Below are positions 56,228 to 64,000 of a DNA stretch of 64,000 nucleotides, piece by piece. The stretch's first letter is position 1; each line of letters starts with the position of its first letter. A program made the translations under genes and the position numbers. Source of the stretch: Ruegeria conchae. Its GTDB lineage: Bacteria > Pseudomonadota > Alphaproteobacteria > Rhodobacterales > Rhodobacteraceae. The DNA lies in the NCBI RefSeq assembly GCF_000192475.1, contig NZ_AEYW01000006.1, positions 372,001 to 436,000 of the forward strand. Reading direction: 5' to 3'. The notes beneath the pieces are model-generated. The model was not told the origin of the DNA. It was given only the letters and a program-made list of their open reading frames with translations, and made no database searches.

Positions 56228-56638
56228 ATGCCTCGCTTACTTGTTTCTATAGCAATCGTTCTTTGTGCATCCTTGGCCCACGCAGATGTCTGGACCTTTG
56301 AGACCCCGTCTGAAAACATCCAATGTGCGGTCGGGCAGGATGCCGGAGCCTCGGATTTATCTTGCACTATAATTGAGCGTAGCGGCGCGCCTGCTTTGCC
56401 ACGACCTGCGGATTGTCAGTCTGATTGGGGACATGAATTTTTCATGACCGATAAAGGCGCTGTCCGCATGCTGTGCCAACCTGTCAATCAAAATCGCGAC
56501 GGTTATGATCGCGCAGAATATGGCGTAACCGGGACGTTTGGTGGATTTATCTGCCATTCCTCGAAAAAGGGTTTGGAATGCAGGAATGAAGTCGGCCACG
56601 GGTTCTTTTTATCTCGCGCCAAGCAGCGGATATTTTGA
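56228..56638 (+). CDS. Secreted DUF6636 family protein
   Basis: 136 residues. Signal peptide about 1-20 (VSIAIVLCASLAHA), then WTFETPSENIQCAV, several Cys (about six), a central DWGHEFFMTDKGAVRMLC and a C-terminal GLECRNEVGHGFFLSRAKQ, as in DUF6636. AAGGAGG five bases before the ATG is a textbook ribosome site. Function unknown; disulfide-bonded periplasmic protein likely. Confidence 0.82.
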   Translation: MPRLLVSIAIVLCASLAHADVWTFETPSENIQCAVGQDAGASDLSCTIIERSGAPALPRPADCQSDWGHEFFMTDKGAVRMLCQPVNQNRDGYDRAEYGVTGTFGGFICHSSKKGLECRNEVGHGFFLSRAKQRIF

Positions 56639-56764
56639 TCCACAACTGACAATTTATTGGAGGTTTTGTCAGCGCGCCGGGCCAAAATCGGTGGATATGT
56701 CTGCTGGACGCCTTGAAGTCCCGAATTCATCGGGTCATGCTGCATCACGACAAACGGCGATGAG

Positions 56765-56796
56765 GTTGAAATGGGGGAACAGGTGCCCCACCTTTA
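56765..56796 (+). promoter_or_regulatory. Candidate heat-shock (sigma-32) promoter of lon
   Basis: GTTGAA, a 15-base spacer, then CCCCACCTTTA, close to the sigma-32 pattern CTTGAA-N13/15-CCCCAT. It sits about 77 bp upstream of the lon ATG. The rest of the 234 bp gap (56639-56872) shows nothing else that I can name. Confidence 0.45.
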
Positions 56797-56872
56797 TCGT
56801 CCAAGACAGGAGACAGCCAATGGTTGCCTGATCCAGGGACCAGCGCCGTCTTGCCAATGATAAGGATAGAGC

Positions 56873-59281
56873 ATGCAAGAGCCTCTGAATTCCTCATACC
56901 CCGTCCTGCCGCTGCGCGACATCGTGGTATTCCCACATATGATCGTGCCGCTGTTCGTGGGCCGAGACAAATCGGTCCGCGCACTGGAAGAGGTCATGCA
57001 GGATGACAAGCAAATTCTGTTGTCGAGCCAGATTGATCCTGGTGAAGACGACCCAGAGATCGACGGTATCTACCGCTCGGGCGTTCTGGCCAATGTACTG
57101 CAGCTGCTGAAGCTGCCCGATGGCACGGTTAAGGTGCTGGTCGAAGGGCAGGCACGTGTGCAGATCACAGAATTTCTTGAAAACGATCAGTTTTTCGAAG
57201 CCCGCGCCGAGTATCTGACCGAAATTCCCGGCGATGTCACCACGACTGAGGCGCTTTTGCGCACTGTCGCAGATGAGTTTGAGCGCTATGCCAAAGTGCG
57301 CAAGAACATACCCGAGGAAGCGCTGGCTGCGGTCGGTGAAACCACCGAGCCCGCCAAGCTGGCGGACCTTGTGTCGGGTCATCTGGGCATCGAGGTCGAA
57401 CAGAAGCAGGAACTGCTGGAGACCCTTAGCGTCAGCGAGCGCCTTGAGAAGGTCTATGGCCTGATGCAAGGCGAAATGTCCGTTCTGCAGGTCGAGAAGA
57501 AAATCAAGACCCGCGTCAAATCTCAAATGGAGAAGACGCAGCGCGAGTACTATCTGAATGAGCAGATGAAAGCCATTCAGAAAGAGCTCGGCGATGGTGA
57601 GGACGGCAGCAACGAAGTCGCCGAACTGGAAGCCAAGATCAACGAGACCAAGCTTTCGAAAGAAGCGCGCGAGAAGGCCGAGGGTGAGCTGAAAAAGCTC
57701 AAGAACATGTCGCCGATGTCGGCCGAGGCCACCGTTGTGCGCAACTATCTGGACTGGATCCTTGCTCTGCCATGGGGCACCAAATCCCGTGTCAAAAAGG
57801 ATCTGGGCCGTGCGCAGGACATTCTGGACGCTGATCACTATGGTCTTGAAAAGGTCAAGGAACGGATCGTTGAATACCTCGCAGTTCAACAGCGTTCGAA
57901 GAAGCTCAAAGGCCCGATCTTGTGCCTCGTTGGTCCTCCGGGCGTGGGTAAGACCTCACTGGGTAAGTCGGTTGCCAAAGCCACGGGGCGCGAGTTTATT
58001 CGCATTTCACTGGGTGGCGTGCGCGACGAATCCGAGATCAGGGGTCACCGTCGGACTTATATCGGTTCGATGCCCGGCAAGATCATTCAAGCGCTGAAAA
58101 AGGCAAAGACCACGAACCCGCTCATCCTGCTCGATGAGATCGACAAGATGGGGCAGGACTTCCGTGGCGATCCGGCCTCGGCGATGCTGGAGGTGTTGGA
58201 CCCGGAGCAGAACAACACGTTCATGGATCACTACTTGGAGGTCGAATATGACCTGTCCAACGTGATGTTCCTGACCACGTCGAACAGCTACAATATGCCC
58301 GGGCCTCTGCTGGATCGGATGGAGATCATCCCGCTGGCTGGTTATACCGAAGACGAAAAGAGCGAGATCGCCAAGCAGCACCTGATCGGCAAGCAGGTCA
58401 AGAACCATGGTCTGAAAGACAAAGAGTTCGAACTTACCGATGAGGCGCTGCAATCGATCATCCGCACCTATACGCGTGAGGCGGGTGTACGGAACCTTGA
58501 ACGTGAAATCGCCAAGGTGGCGCGAAAATCGCTGACCAAGATCATCAAGAAAGAAGCGGAAACCGTGACGGTTACGCCGGAAAATCTGGATGACTTTCTA
58601 GGCGTGCCTAAGTTCCGCTACGGCCTCGCCGAGCAGGACGATCAGGTCGGTGTTGTCACCGGCTTGGCCTGGACCTCGGTCGGGGGCGACTTGCTGCATA
58701 TCGAGGCGTTAAAACTGCCCGGTAAGGGTCGGATGAAGACCACTGGTAAGCTGGGCGATGTGATGAAAGAATCCATCGACGCAGCATCGTCGTACGTTCG
58801 GTCGATTTCGCCTCAGATCGGCGTGAAGCCACCGAAGTTCGACAAGATCGACATCCACGTGCACGTGCCCGATGGCGCGACGCCCAAGGATGGGCCGTCA
58901 GCGGGCTTGGCGATGGTGACCTCGATTGTTTCGGTTCTGACAGGTATTCCGGTACGCAAGGACATCGCTATGACAGGCGAGGTCTCGCTGCGCGGGAATG
59001 CTATGCCAATCGGTGGTTTGAAGGAAAAACTGCTGGCTGCTCTTCGTGGTGGGATCAAAACTGTTCTGATCCCTGAAGAGAACGAAAAAGATCTGGCAGA
59101 TATTCCGGATAACGTGAAGGAAGGGCTGGAAATCATCGCGGTCAAGCATGTTTCGGAAGTTCTTGAGCAAGCACTTATCCGTGCGCCTGAGTCCATTGAT
59201 TGGGACGAGGCTGCGGAAGAGGCTGCCGCGGCGGCTGCAAAAGCGGCCGAAGGTGCCGGACCGTCTGCGACAGCTCATTAA
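56873..59281 (+). CDS. lon: ATP-dependent protease Lon
   Basis: 802 residues, full length. N-terminal LAN domain ([19 protein letters not shown]), AAA+ module with Walker A GPPGVGKT (354-361), and the protease with catalytic Ser676 (KDGPSAG) and Lys near 719 (GGLKEK). Degrades misfolded and regulatory proteins; in alphaproteobacteria also the cell-cycle factors DnaA and CcrM. The C-terminus is an Ala/Glu-rich tail. Heat-shock control is suggested by the promoter candidate upstream. Confidence 0.98.
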   Translation: MQEPLNSSYPVLPLRDIVVFPHMIVPLFVGRDKSVRALEEVMQDDKQILLSSQIDPGEDDPEIDGIYRSGVLANVLQLLKLPDGTVKVLVEGQARVQITEFLENDQFFEARAEYLTEIPGDVTTTEALLRTVADEFERYAKVRKNIPEEALAAVGETTEPAKLADLVSGHLGIEVEQKQELLETLSVSERLEKVYGLMQGEMSVLQVEKKIKTRVKSQMEKTQREYYLNEQMKAIQKELGDGEDGSNEVAELEAKINETKLSKEAREKAEGELKKLKNMSPMSAEATVVRNYLDWILALPWGTKSRVKKDLGRAQDILDADHYGLEKVKERIVEYLAVQQRSKKLKGPILCLVGPPGVGKTSLGKSVAKATGREFIRISLGGVRDESEIRGHRRTYIGSMPGKIIQALKKAKTTNPLILLDEIDKMGQDFRGDPASAMLEVLDPEQNNTFMDHYLEVEYDLSNVMFLTTSNSYNMPGPLLDRMEIIPLAGYTEDEKSEIAKQHLIGKQVKNHGLKDKEFELTDEALQSIIRTYTREAGVRNLEREIAKVARKSLTKIIKKEAETVTVTPENLDDFLGVPKFRYGLAEQDDQVGVVTGLAWTSVGGDLLHIEALKLPGKGRMKTTGKLGDVMKESIDAASSYVRSISPQIGVKPPKFDKIDIHVHVPDGATPKDGPSAGLAMVTSIVSVLTGIPVRKDIAMTGEVSLRGNAMPIGGLKEKLLAALRGGIKTVLIPEENEKDLADIPDNVKEGLEIIAVKHVSEVLEQALIRAPESIDWDEAAEEAAAAAAKAAEGAGPSATAH

Positions 59282-59300
59282 GACTGCTGATAAAGTTAAG

Positions 59301-59326
59301 AGGCGGGGTCATCCCCGCCTTTTTTT
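59301..59326 (+). terminator. Terminator of lon
   Basis: AGGCGGGG-TCAT-CCCCGCCT, eight-base perfect stem, then TTTTTT. It lies just before the end of the convergent permease gene. Confidence 0.92.
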
Positions 59327-59328
59327 GT

Positions 59329-60915
59329 TTAAAGGCCGATTACCGGTTTGGACGGATCGAGCACTTCTTCATCAGCGATGTAAGCCTGAAACTTTTTATC
59401 CGACAGGGCCGAACGTACAGCGAGTGCGAAGATCACCATCGAAAATACGACACAAAGCAAAATGTCCCAACCGAATGGGATTTGCCTCTGCGCACCGTCT
59501 CCAAATTGCCCCATGTAAGATATCAGCCCCAGGCCGCAGAAATATGGCATCAGCCAAAGGGCTTCTGTCGCGTCCATCTCATCAAGTCGGTTGTGAAAGC
59601 GGATCAGCAGCAGCGCCATGCCAATAAGCAAGGCGATACCAAGCCTCCAGACCGTGTCCCAACCGCTCCAATAAACGATCAACGTCGAAATGGCGAAGGC
59701 TGTGATTGCGACAAGTTTGACCGCGGGGATACGGATCGAGCGGGGTTGATCAGGTAGCAGATCGCGGAGGCACACCACGGCGATGGGGCCGACCGCAAAT
59801 GAAAGGACGATTGCGGCCCCGTTCAAGGCGATGACTGTAGTGAACGGTACGGTGAGCAAGAACAGCGTGCCGATCAGAAAGTTCAGCGCCAGTGCCCACA
59901 AAGGGACGCCAAAGGATGAGAGCATCTGCAACCGCTTCGGTAGGAATCCATTTTGCGACAGGGCCATTGCGATCCTTGCATTTGAGCCTGTCGCTACAAG
60001 CCCATTGCCAAAAGGGCCAATAATCGAACCAATGTTCAAAAGGCTGAGAAACCACAACAGCCCAACTGACATGATGACGCCATCCAACGGCCCTTGACCG
60101 CCAAAGCTCAGGTGCGCCCAGCCTTGGCTGATCATTGTGGGGTCCAGTGCTCCTATAAAGGCAACCTGTAGTCCGAGGTAGATCAGTGCACACAGCACAA
60201 TGGAAAGAACCAATGCGGCCGGTATAGAAAATTTCGGATTGCGAACTTCCCCAGCCATATCAACCACATGTCGGAATCCAATGAAGGAAAAAATCACGCC
60301 GCCAGTAGATACGGCCGCCATGATACCCCTAAGACCATAGGGGGCGAATCCATCTGGCGTCGTAAAGTTTTGCGTTTCAAATCTTGATGCGATCAACAGA
60401 ACTGACATGACAACTGGGATCGCAATTTTAGCCCAGGTCAGTGTCGCATTTACCTGGGTGAAAAACTTAACCCCCAGCGCGTTTACCGCGACGAATAACA
60501 GCATGAATAGCAGTGCAACAGAGACACCGGCCCCGGTCAGTTCCCCAGTTTCTGCCGTATGGAGCCAAGACGCGTATGGCGCGAGGTATTTAAGCATGGC
60601 CTCAACCTCGATTGGGGCGGTCGTATTGTAGCCAATCCAGGCGGTCCAACCCATCGCCATCGACACGATATTGCCATGCGAAAACTGCGGGACGCGTGCG
60701 ATGCCGCCGGGGATAGGCAGCATCGCCGATATTTCGGCAAATGTGATCGCCAAAATGAACATTGCAACGGCGCCGATGATCCAGGAAAGAATAGCGGCAG
60801 GGCCGGCATGCTGTACGGCGAGCAGGGGTCCGAATAGCCAGCCCGATCCGATGATGCCGCCGACTGAAATGAACGTTAGACCAACGAGGCCGATTTCCCG
60901 CTTCAGTTTCGCCAT
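59329..60915 (-). CDS. APC-superfamily amino acid permease
   Basis: 528 residues with about 12-14 hydrophobic segments. The first helix has the APC signature LTFISVGGIIGSGWLFGP, and helix 6 has GGVIFSFIGFRHVVDMAGEVRNPKF. A cytoplasmic tail follows. Probably imports amino acids or related compounds; substrate not evident. It stands alone, converging on lon. Confidence 0.92.
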   Translation of the reverse strand: MAKLKREIGLVGLTFISVGGIIGSGWLFGPLLAVQHAGPAAILSWIIGAVAMFILAITFAEISAMLPIPGGIARVPQFSHGNIVSMAMGWTAWIGYNTTAPIEVEAMLKYLAPYASWLHTAETGELTGAGVSVALLFMLLFVAVNALGVKFFTQVNATLTWAKIAIPVVMSVLLIASRFETQNFTTPDGFAPYGLRGIMAAVSTGGVIFSFIGFRHVVDMAGEVRNPKFSIPAALVLSIVLCALIYLGLQVAFIGALDPTMISQGWAHLSFGGQGPLDGVIMSVGLLWFLSLLNIGSIIGPFGNGLVATGSNARIAMALSQNGFLPKRLQMLSSFGVPLWALALNFLIGTLFLLTVPFTTVIALNGAAIVLSFAVGPIAVVCLRDLLPDQPRSIRIPAVKLVAITAFAISTLIVYWSGWDTVWRLGIALLIGMALLLIRFHNRLDEMDATEALWLMPYFCGLGLISYMGQFGDGAQRQIPFGWDILLCVVFSMVIFALAVRSALSDKKFQAYIADEEVLDPSKPVIGL

Positions 60916-61164
60916 TTGTTAACCCACCCAGGAAATCCGTTGGTTCGACAGACCACAGTTTCAGGATAAGCAGGCCGTAGGAAACATGGCAAGTCTCTAT
61001 AATCATGAAAGAATCTCAGTGCCTAAAGCAACGAATTGGAAAGTTCTTCCAGTCGTTTCGAGCACTTTCTGCCACGAGTGTCTATCTTCAGGGTATCATA
61101 ACGCTGGACCCGGGTTGGAATATCATTCACGCTGAGAGCCCACGCCATTGTAGGAGACCCCAGG

Positions 61165-61392
61165 ATGCCTCGGTACAACGATCTGTTCGAACTTTCGGTG
61201 GAAGATATGGAATTGATTGAAGAGGCAATGCGCCATGCGATTTCGGCCAGGTCCGTCGCACTTGTTGATGAAGGCAATGAGGACAGAGAGGCCCGCGAGA
61301 ACTTTGTGCGCAAAGCACACGAATTACTCGGCAGGCTACATGACCAGAAGATATTCTATCGCCCGAAGTCCGGCGTGTATGTCAGTGGGTAG
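61165..61392 (+). CDS. Conserved small acidic protein, unknown function
   Basis: 75 residues with TAGGAG eight bases upstream. Opens with MPRYNDLFELSVEDMELIEE and closes with KIFYRPKSGVYVSG, a pattern I associate with a short protein widespread in roseobacters; the centre is variable and Glu-rich. The 249 bp upstream (60916-61164) holds no recognisable element. Confidence 0.7.
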   Translation: MPRYNDLFELSVEDMELIEEAMRHAISARSVALVDEGNEDREARENFVRKAHELLGRLHDQKIFYRPKSGVYVSG

Positions 61393-61465
61393 TTCAGGGT
61401 GCGCTGCGCGTTTGATCTGAAAGGATCCCAGCACTTTACTTGCGGCCAATAAGTTATTGAAAACA

Positions 61466-61540
61466 TGGTGGGTGATAAGAGATTTGAACTCCTGACATCT
61501 TCGATGTGAACGAAGCGCTCTACCACTGAGCTAATCACCC
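61466..61540 (-). tRNA. tRNA-Val (anticodon CAC)
   Basis: 75 bases including an encoded CCA. Acceptor GGGTGAT/ATCACCC, D-arm GCTC/GAGC, anticodon stem CTTCG/CGAAG with loop TTCACAT (CAC, reading GUG), T-arm with TTCAAAT. The 213 bp between this gene and the first tRNA-Asp shows nothing I can name. Confidence 0.95.
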
Positions 61541-61753
61541 TTGGCGGGCTCAAATAAAGAATCCAAGAAATATTCGCAAGCTGAAATCGCTGTCCGCTTG
61601 CATTGGAGTAGGGTTTTCACGACGCATTTGCTTTGTTCAAAGTTACTCGCATTGGAAAAATTCGTGATTAAGCAAAAAACTTGAAAACGCCGCTTGACGC
61701 TGCACAGCGGTAGCCATAATACACCCCAACGTTCAGAGATGAACGGGCAGTGG

Positions 61754-61830
61754 GCGGTTGTAGCTCAGTTGGTTAGAGTACCGGCCTGTCACGCCGGGGG
61801 TCGCGGGTTCGAGCCCCGTCAACCGCGCCA
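61754..61830 (+). tRNA. tRNA-Asp (anticodon GTC), copy 1
   Basis: 77 bases including CCA. Acceptor GCGGTTG/CAACCGC, anticodon stem CCGGC/GCCGG with loop CTGTCAC (GTC), T-arm GCGGGTTCGAGCCCCGT. Identical to copy 2. Confidence 0.97.
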
Positions 61831-61882
61831 TCACTGTCAGCCTTTGATCCGGGCAAACGGATCACACATAGACCCAAAATGC

Positions 61883-61959
61883 GCGGTTGTAGCTCAGTTG
61901 GTTAGAGTACCGGCCTGTCACGCCGGGGGTCGCGGGTTCGAGCCCCGTCAACCGCGCCA
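61883..61959 (+). tRNA. tRNA-Asp (anticodon GTC), copy 2
   Basis: 77 bases including CCA, identical to copy 1, separated from it by 52 unrelated bases. Likely a tandem duplication and co-transcribed. Confidence 0.97.
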
Positions 61960-62065
61960 TTTTCCTTTGAAATCAGACACACATACCCACGCTATCGCAT
62001 TGCAGGGTGTCTTGAGGTCTGGCATGACGTTTCCGTCCGACTTAGTTCTGTCCGAGAGGGTGCTC

Positions 62066-62632
62066 ATGACAAGCTTGAACCGGGTCGTGATGGCCCGCCG
62101 CAGCCGTCAGTGGATTCATGAGCTCATTCCGCAAAAGCTGGAGGCTTTCGAGATTTCAGGTTCCTGGGGTAAACAATTCGCCTTTCAGAACTATGCGCAA
62201 GCCTGGCAGCGTCAGCTTGATATCTGCTGCGGACCATTGCTGGATGAACACGGACAAGTCCGGCAATTTGACCTGATCCTGGCCAATCAGGTCTGGGAAC
62301 ATCTTGATCGACCTTATGAGGCGACTTTGAACGTGTTGGAGATGCTGCGACCTGGCGGTTACTTCTGGCTCGCAGTGCCTTTTTTCATTCCGTTTCACGC
62401 AGCTCCGCAGGATTGTTCTCGGTGGACTGCGCGAGGTTTGAAGAATTTGCTAAGTGAGTGCGGATTTGATCCGACTGGCATCAAAGCAGAGCAGTGGGGC
62501 AATCGCCATGCAGCCCAACGAAATCTGGAACTGGATTGGCCACCGACCTACGATCCCGAGACCGACGATTTGGAAAATGACCCGGATTTCCCAATTTGCG
62601 CATGGGCATTGGCCCGGAAATCGATTCAGTAG
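62066..62632 (+). CDS. Class I SAM-dependent methyltransferase-like protein
   Basis: 188 residues. Short methyltransferase fold: AFEISGSWG resembles a motif I remnant, FDLILANQVWEHLDRPY and MLRPGGYFWLAVPFF are the later Rossmann motifs. The N-terminal half is compact. GAGGG lies five to six bases before the ATG at 62066; an ATG at 62024 with TTGAGG is also plausible and adds 14 residues. The frame remains open through both tRNA genes, which is coincidental. Target unknown. Confidence 0.78.
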   Translation: MTSLNRVVMARRSRQWIHELIPQKLEAFEISGSWGKQFAFQNYAQAWQRQLDICCGPLLDEHGQVRQFDLILANQVWEHLDRPYEATLNVLEMLRPGGYFWLAVPFFIPFHAAPQDCSRWTARGLKNLLSECGFDPTGIKAEQWGNRHAAQRNLELDWPPTYDPETDDLENDPDFPICAWALARKSIQ

Positions 62633-62739
62633 TTGGTAAGCCGGAGAAAATCCGCTAGTTCTTGCTTTGTTCTAACTTTTCGATTGGAGACTCGGCGCTG
62701 CTCGCTTATCTCTGAAAGACGTATCTGTTGGGGGCCAGA

Positions 62740-64000
62740 ATGGCTGAGCTGAAGAATATCGAGGTGCGCGGCGCACGCGAGCATAACCTCAAAAGCATTG
62801 ATGTCGACATTCCGCGTGATCAGCTGGTTGTGATCACCGGTCTTTCTGGCTCGGGCAAGTCCTCGCTGGCGTTTGACACTATCTACGCCGAAGGTCAGCG
62901 CCGCTATGTCGAAAGCTTGTCGGCTTATGCGCGGCAGTTTCTGGATATGATGGAAAAGCCCGATGTAGATCACATCAGCGGCCTGAGCCCTGCTATTTCG
63001 ATCGAACAGAAGACGACGTCCAAGAATCCCCGCTCAACCGTGGGGACTGTGACCGAGATTTACGACTATCTGCGTCTGTTGTTTGCTCGTGCTGGAACGC
63101 CCTACAGCCCAGCCACAGGGCTGCCTATCGAGGCGCAGCAAGTGCAAGACATGGTCGACCGGATCATGACCATGGAGGAGGGCACCCGTGGCTATTTGCT
63201 GGCCCCAATCGTGCGGGACCGGAAGGGCGAGTACAAAAAGGAATTCCTTGAACTTCGCAAACAAGGGTTTCAGCGCGTCAAGGTCGATGGCGAGTTCTAC
63301 GAGTTGGATGAACCGCCAACGCTGGATAAGAAGTTCCGCCATGATATCGACGTCGTGGTTGATCGTTTGGTTGTACGTGAAGGGATGGAAACGCGCTTGG
63401 CTGACAGCCTGCGGACAGCGCTTGATCTAGCCGATGGGATTGCAATCCTCGAAACCGCACCGAAAGAGGGTGACCCCGAGCGGATCACGTTCAGCGAAAA
63501 TTTTGCCTGCCCGGTCAGTGGGTTCACGATCCCCGAGATCGAACCCCGTCTGTTTTCATTCAACGCGCCTTTCGGCGCTTGTCCCGATTGCGACGGTCTG
63601 GGGGTTGAACTGTTCTTTGATGAACGCCTCGTTGTGCCAGACCAAACGTTGAAGCTGTATGATGGGGCGTTGGCGCCGTGGCGGAAGGGAAAATCCCCGT
63701 ATTTCCTACAAACCATCGAAGCCATCGCGCGGCACTATGAGTTCGACAAAAACTCGCCGTGGAAGGATTTGCCCGATAAAGTTCAGCAGGTGTTTCTGCG
63801 CGGTTCTGGCGATGAGGAAATCCAGTTCCGCTATGACGAAGGTGGTCGCGTTTATCAGGTCACGCGCAGCTTCGAGGGCGTCATTCCCAATATGGAGCGC
63901 CGATATCGCGAGACTGACAGCGCCTGGATTCGCGAAGAATTTGAGCGTTACCAGAACAATCGTCCCTGTGGCACCTGCGAGGGATATCGTCTGCGCGCAG
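62740..64000 (+). CDS. uvrA: Excinuclease ABC subunit A (partial, cut by window end)
   Basis: First 420 residues of UvrA; the gene continues past 64000. Damage-recognition ATPase of nucleotide excision repair. Walker [10 protein letters not shown] near 32-40, the family Q-loop region [16 protein letters not shown], and the zinc-finger-type CPDCDGLG. Start at [17 protein letters not shown] with GGGGG upstream. The frame shows no defect within the window. Confidence 0.97.
   Translation, partial: MAELKNIEVRGAREHNLKSIDVDIPRDQLVVITGLSGSGKSSLAFDTIYAEGQRRYVESLSAYARQFLDMMEKPDVDHISGLSPAISIEQKTTSKNPRSTVGTVTEIYDYLRLLFARAGTPYSPATGLPIEAQQVQDMVDRIMTMEEGTRGYLLAPIVRDRKGEYKKEFLELRKQGFQRVKVDGEFYELDEPPTLDKKFRHDIDVVVDRLVVREGMETRLADSLRTALDLADGIAILETAPKEGDPERITFSENFACPVSGFTIPEIEPRLFSFNAPFGACPDCDGLGVELFFDERLVVPDQTLKLYDGALAPWRKGKSPYFLQTIEAIARHYEFDKNSPWKDLPDKVQQVFLRGSGDEEIQFRYDEGGRVYQVTRSFEGVIPNMERRYRETDSAWIREEFERYQNNRPCGTCEGYRLRA

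Noticed and set aside
56894..57889. A 331-codon open frame antisense to lon
   Set aside because: It lies wholly inside lon, has no ribosome site, and its composition is that expected from the complement of a well-conserved coding frame.
61694..62065. The methyltransferase frame extends upstream through both tRNA-Asp genes, giving repeated peptides
   Set aside because: The repeat comes from the identical tRNA genes; good ribosome sites occur only at 62024 and 62066.
1..64000. CRISPR arrays, insertion sequences, prophage or integrase genes
   Set aside because: No regularly spaced repeats, transposase, integrase or phage structural genes were seen.

Overview
The window looks like a chromosomal segment of a marine Roseobacter-group alphaproteobacterium (Rhodobacterales). 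Pointers are the lineage-typical small proteins (DUF6477, DUF6456, DUF2849, DUF934, DUF6636), a form II CoxSLM cluster, a non-pyrrolysine MttB homologue, the sulfate-assimilation operon order, a full DctPQM TRAP system, and MetA with the acetyl-CoA-type Glu111. It is almost entirely ordinary gene-dense chromosome. I see no insertion sequence, prophage, integrase or CRISPR array. Only uvrA, at the right edge, is cut by the window.

Layout. 0-5 kb: arylsulfatase with a DUF465 partner, a divergent membrane TPR regulator, a TetR regulator and PPK2. 5-12 kb: alpha/beta hydrolase, metA and a P-loop ATPase, a FadL-type porin, an EamA exporter, guaA. 12-17.3 kb: GNAT, MttB-like methyltransferase, DUF6477, a GafA-like DUF6456 regulator, OxyR facing a peroxiredoxin. 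17.5-23.2 kb: lipA, an M20 amidohydrolase, hpt with an unlisted 57-residue membrane protein, a RatA-like protein, MmgE/PrpD, pyrC. 23.4-32.2 kb: a carbon-monoxide-dehydrogenase-like (form II) island: MoxR ATPase, CoxE, XdhC, a MoCF protein, coxS-coxL-coxM. 32.2-35.3 kb: RpiR regulator, BKACE enzyme and aminotransferase. 35.4-41 kb: infC (ATA start), fpr, and the DUF2849-cysI-cysH-DUF934 sulfur operon facing an Lrp regulator. 41-48.9 kb: P450 and the dctB-dctD / dctP-dctQ-dctM dicarboxylate system. 48.9-56.6 kb: a guanidine-II riboswitch with a Gdx-type exporter, tpiA, a 2-oxoglutarate oxygenase, Fe-S assembly proteins, NfeD/stomatin, nucleoside hydrolase, tgt. 56.8-64 kb: lon, an APC permease, tRNA-Val, two identical tRNA-Asp genes, a methyltransferase and the start of uvrA.

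Most notable observations: (1) the DctD-type regulator has lost the Walker A lysine and the GAFTGA loop, while the dctP promoter region carries two matching palindromes 32 bp apart and a sigma-70-like but no sigma-54-like element; (2) a two-hairpin ACGA riboswitch with a visible anti-Shine-Dalgarno pairing; (3) infC must start at ATA, adding 38 residues; (4) a GafA-like activator gene next to a CtrA-like site; (5) perfect intercistronic hairpins in the coxS-coxL and dctP-dctQ gaps; (6) a dispersed intergenic repeat family with at least three copies.
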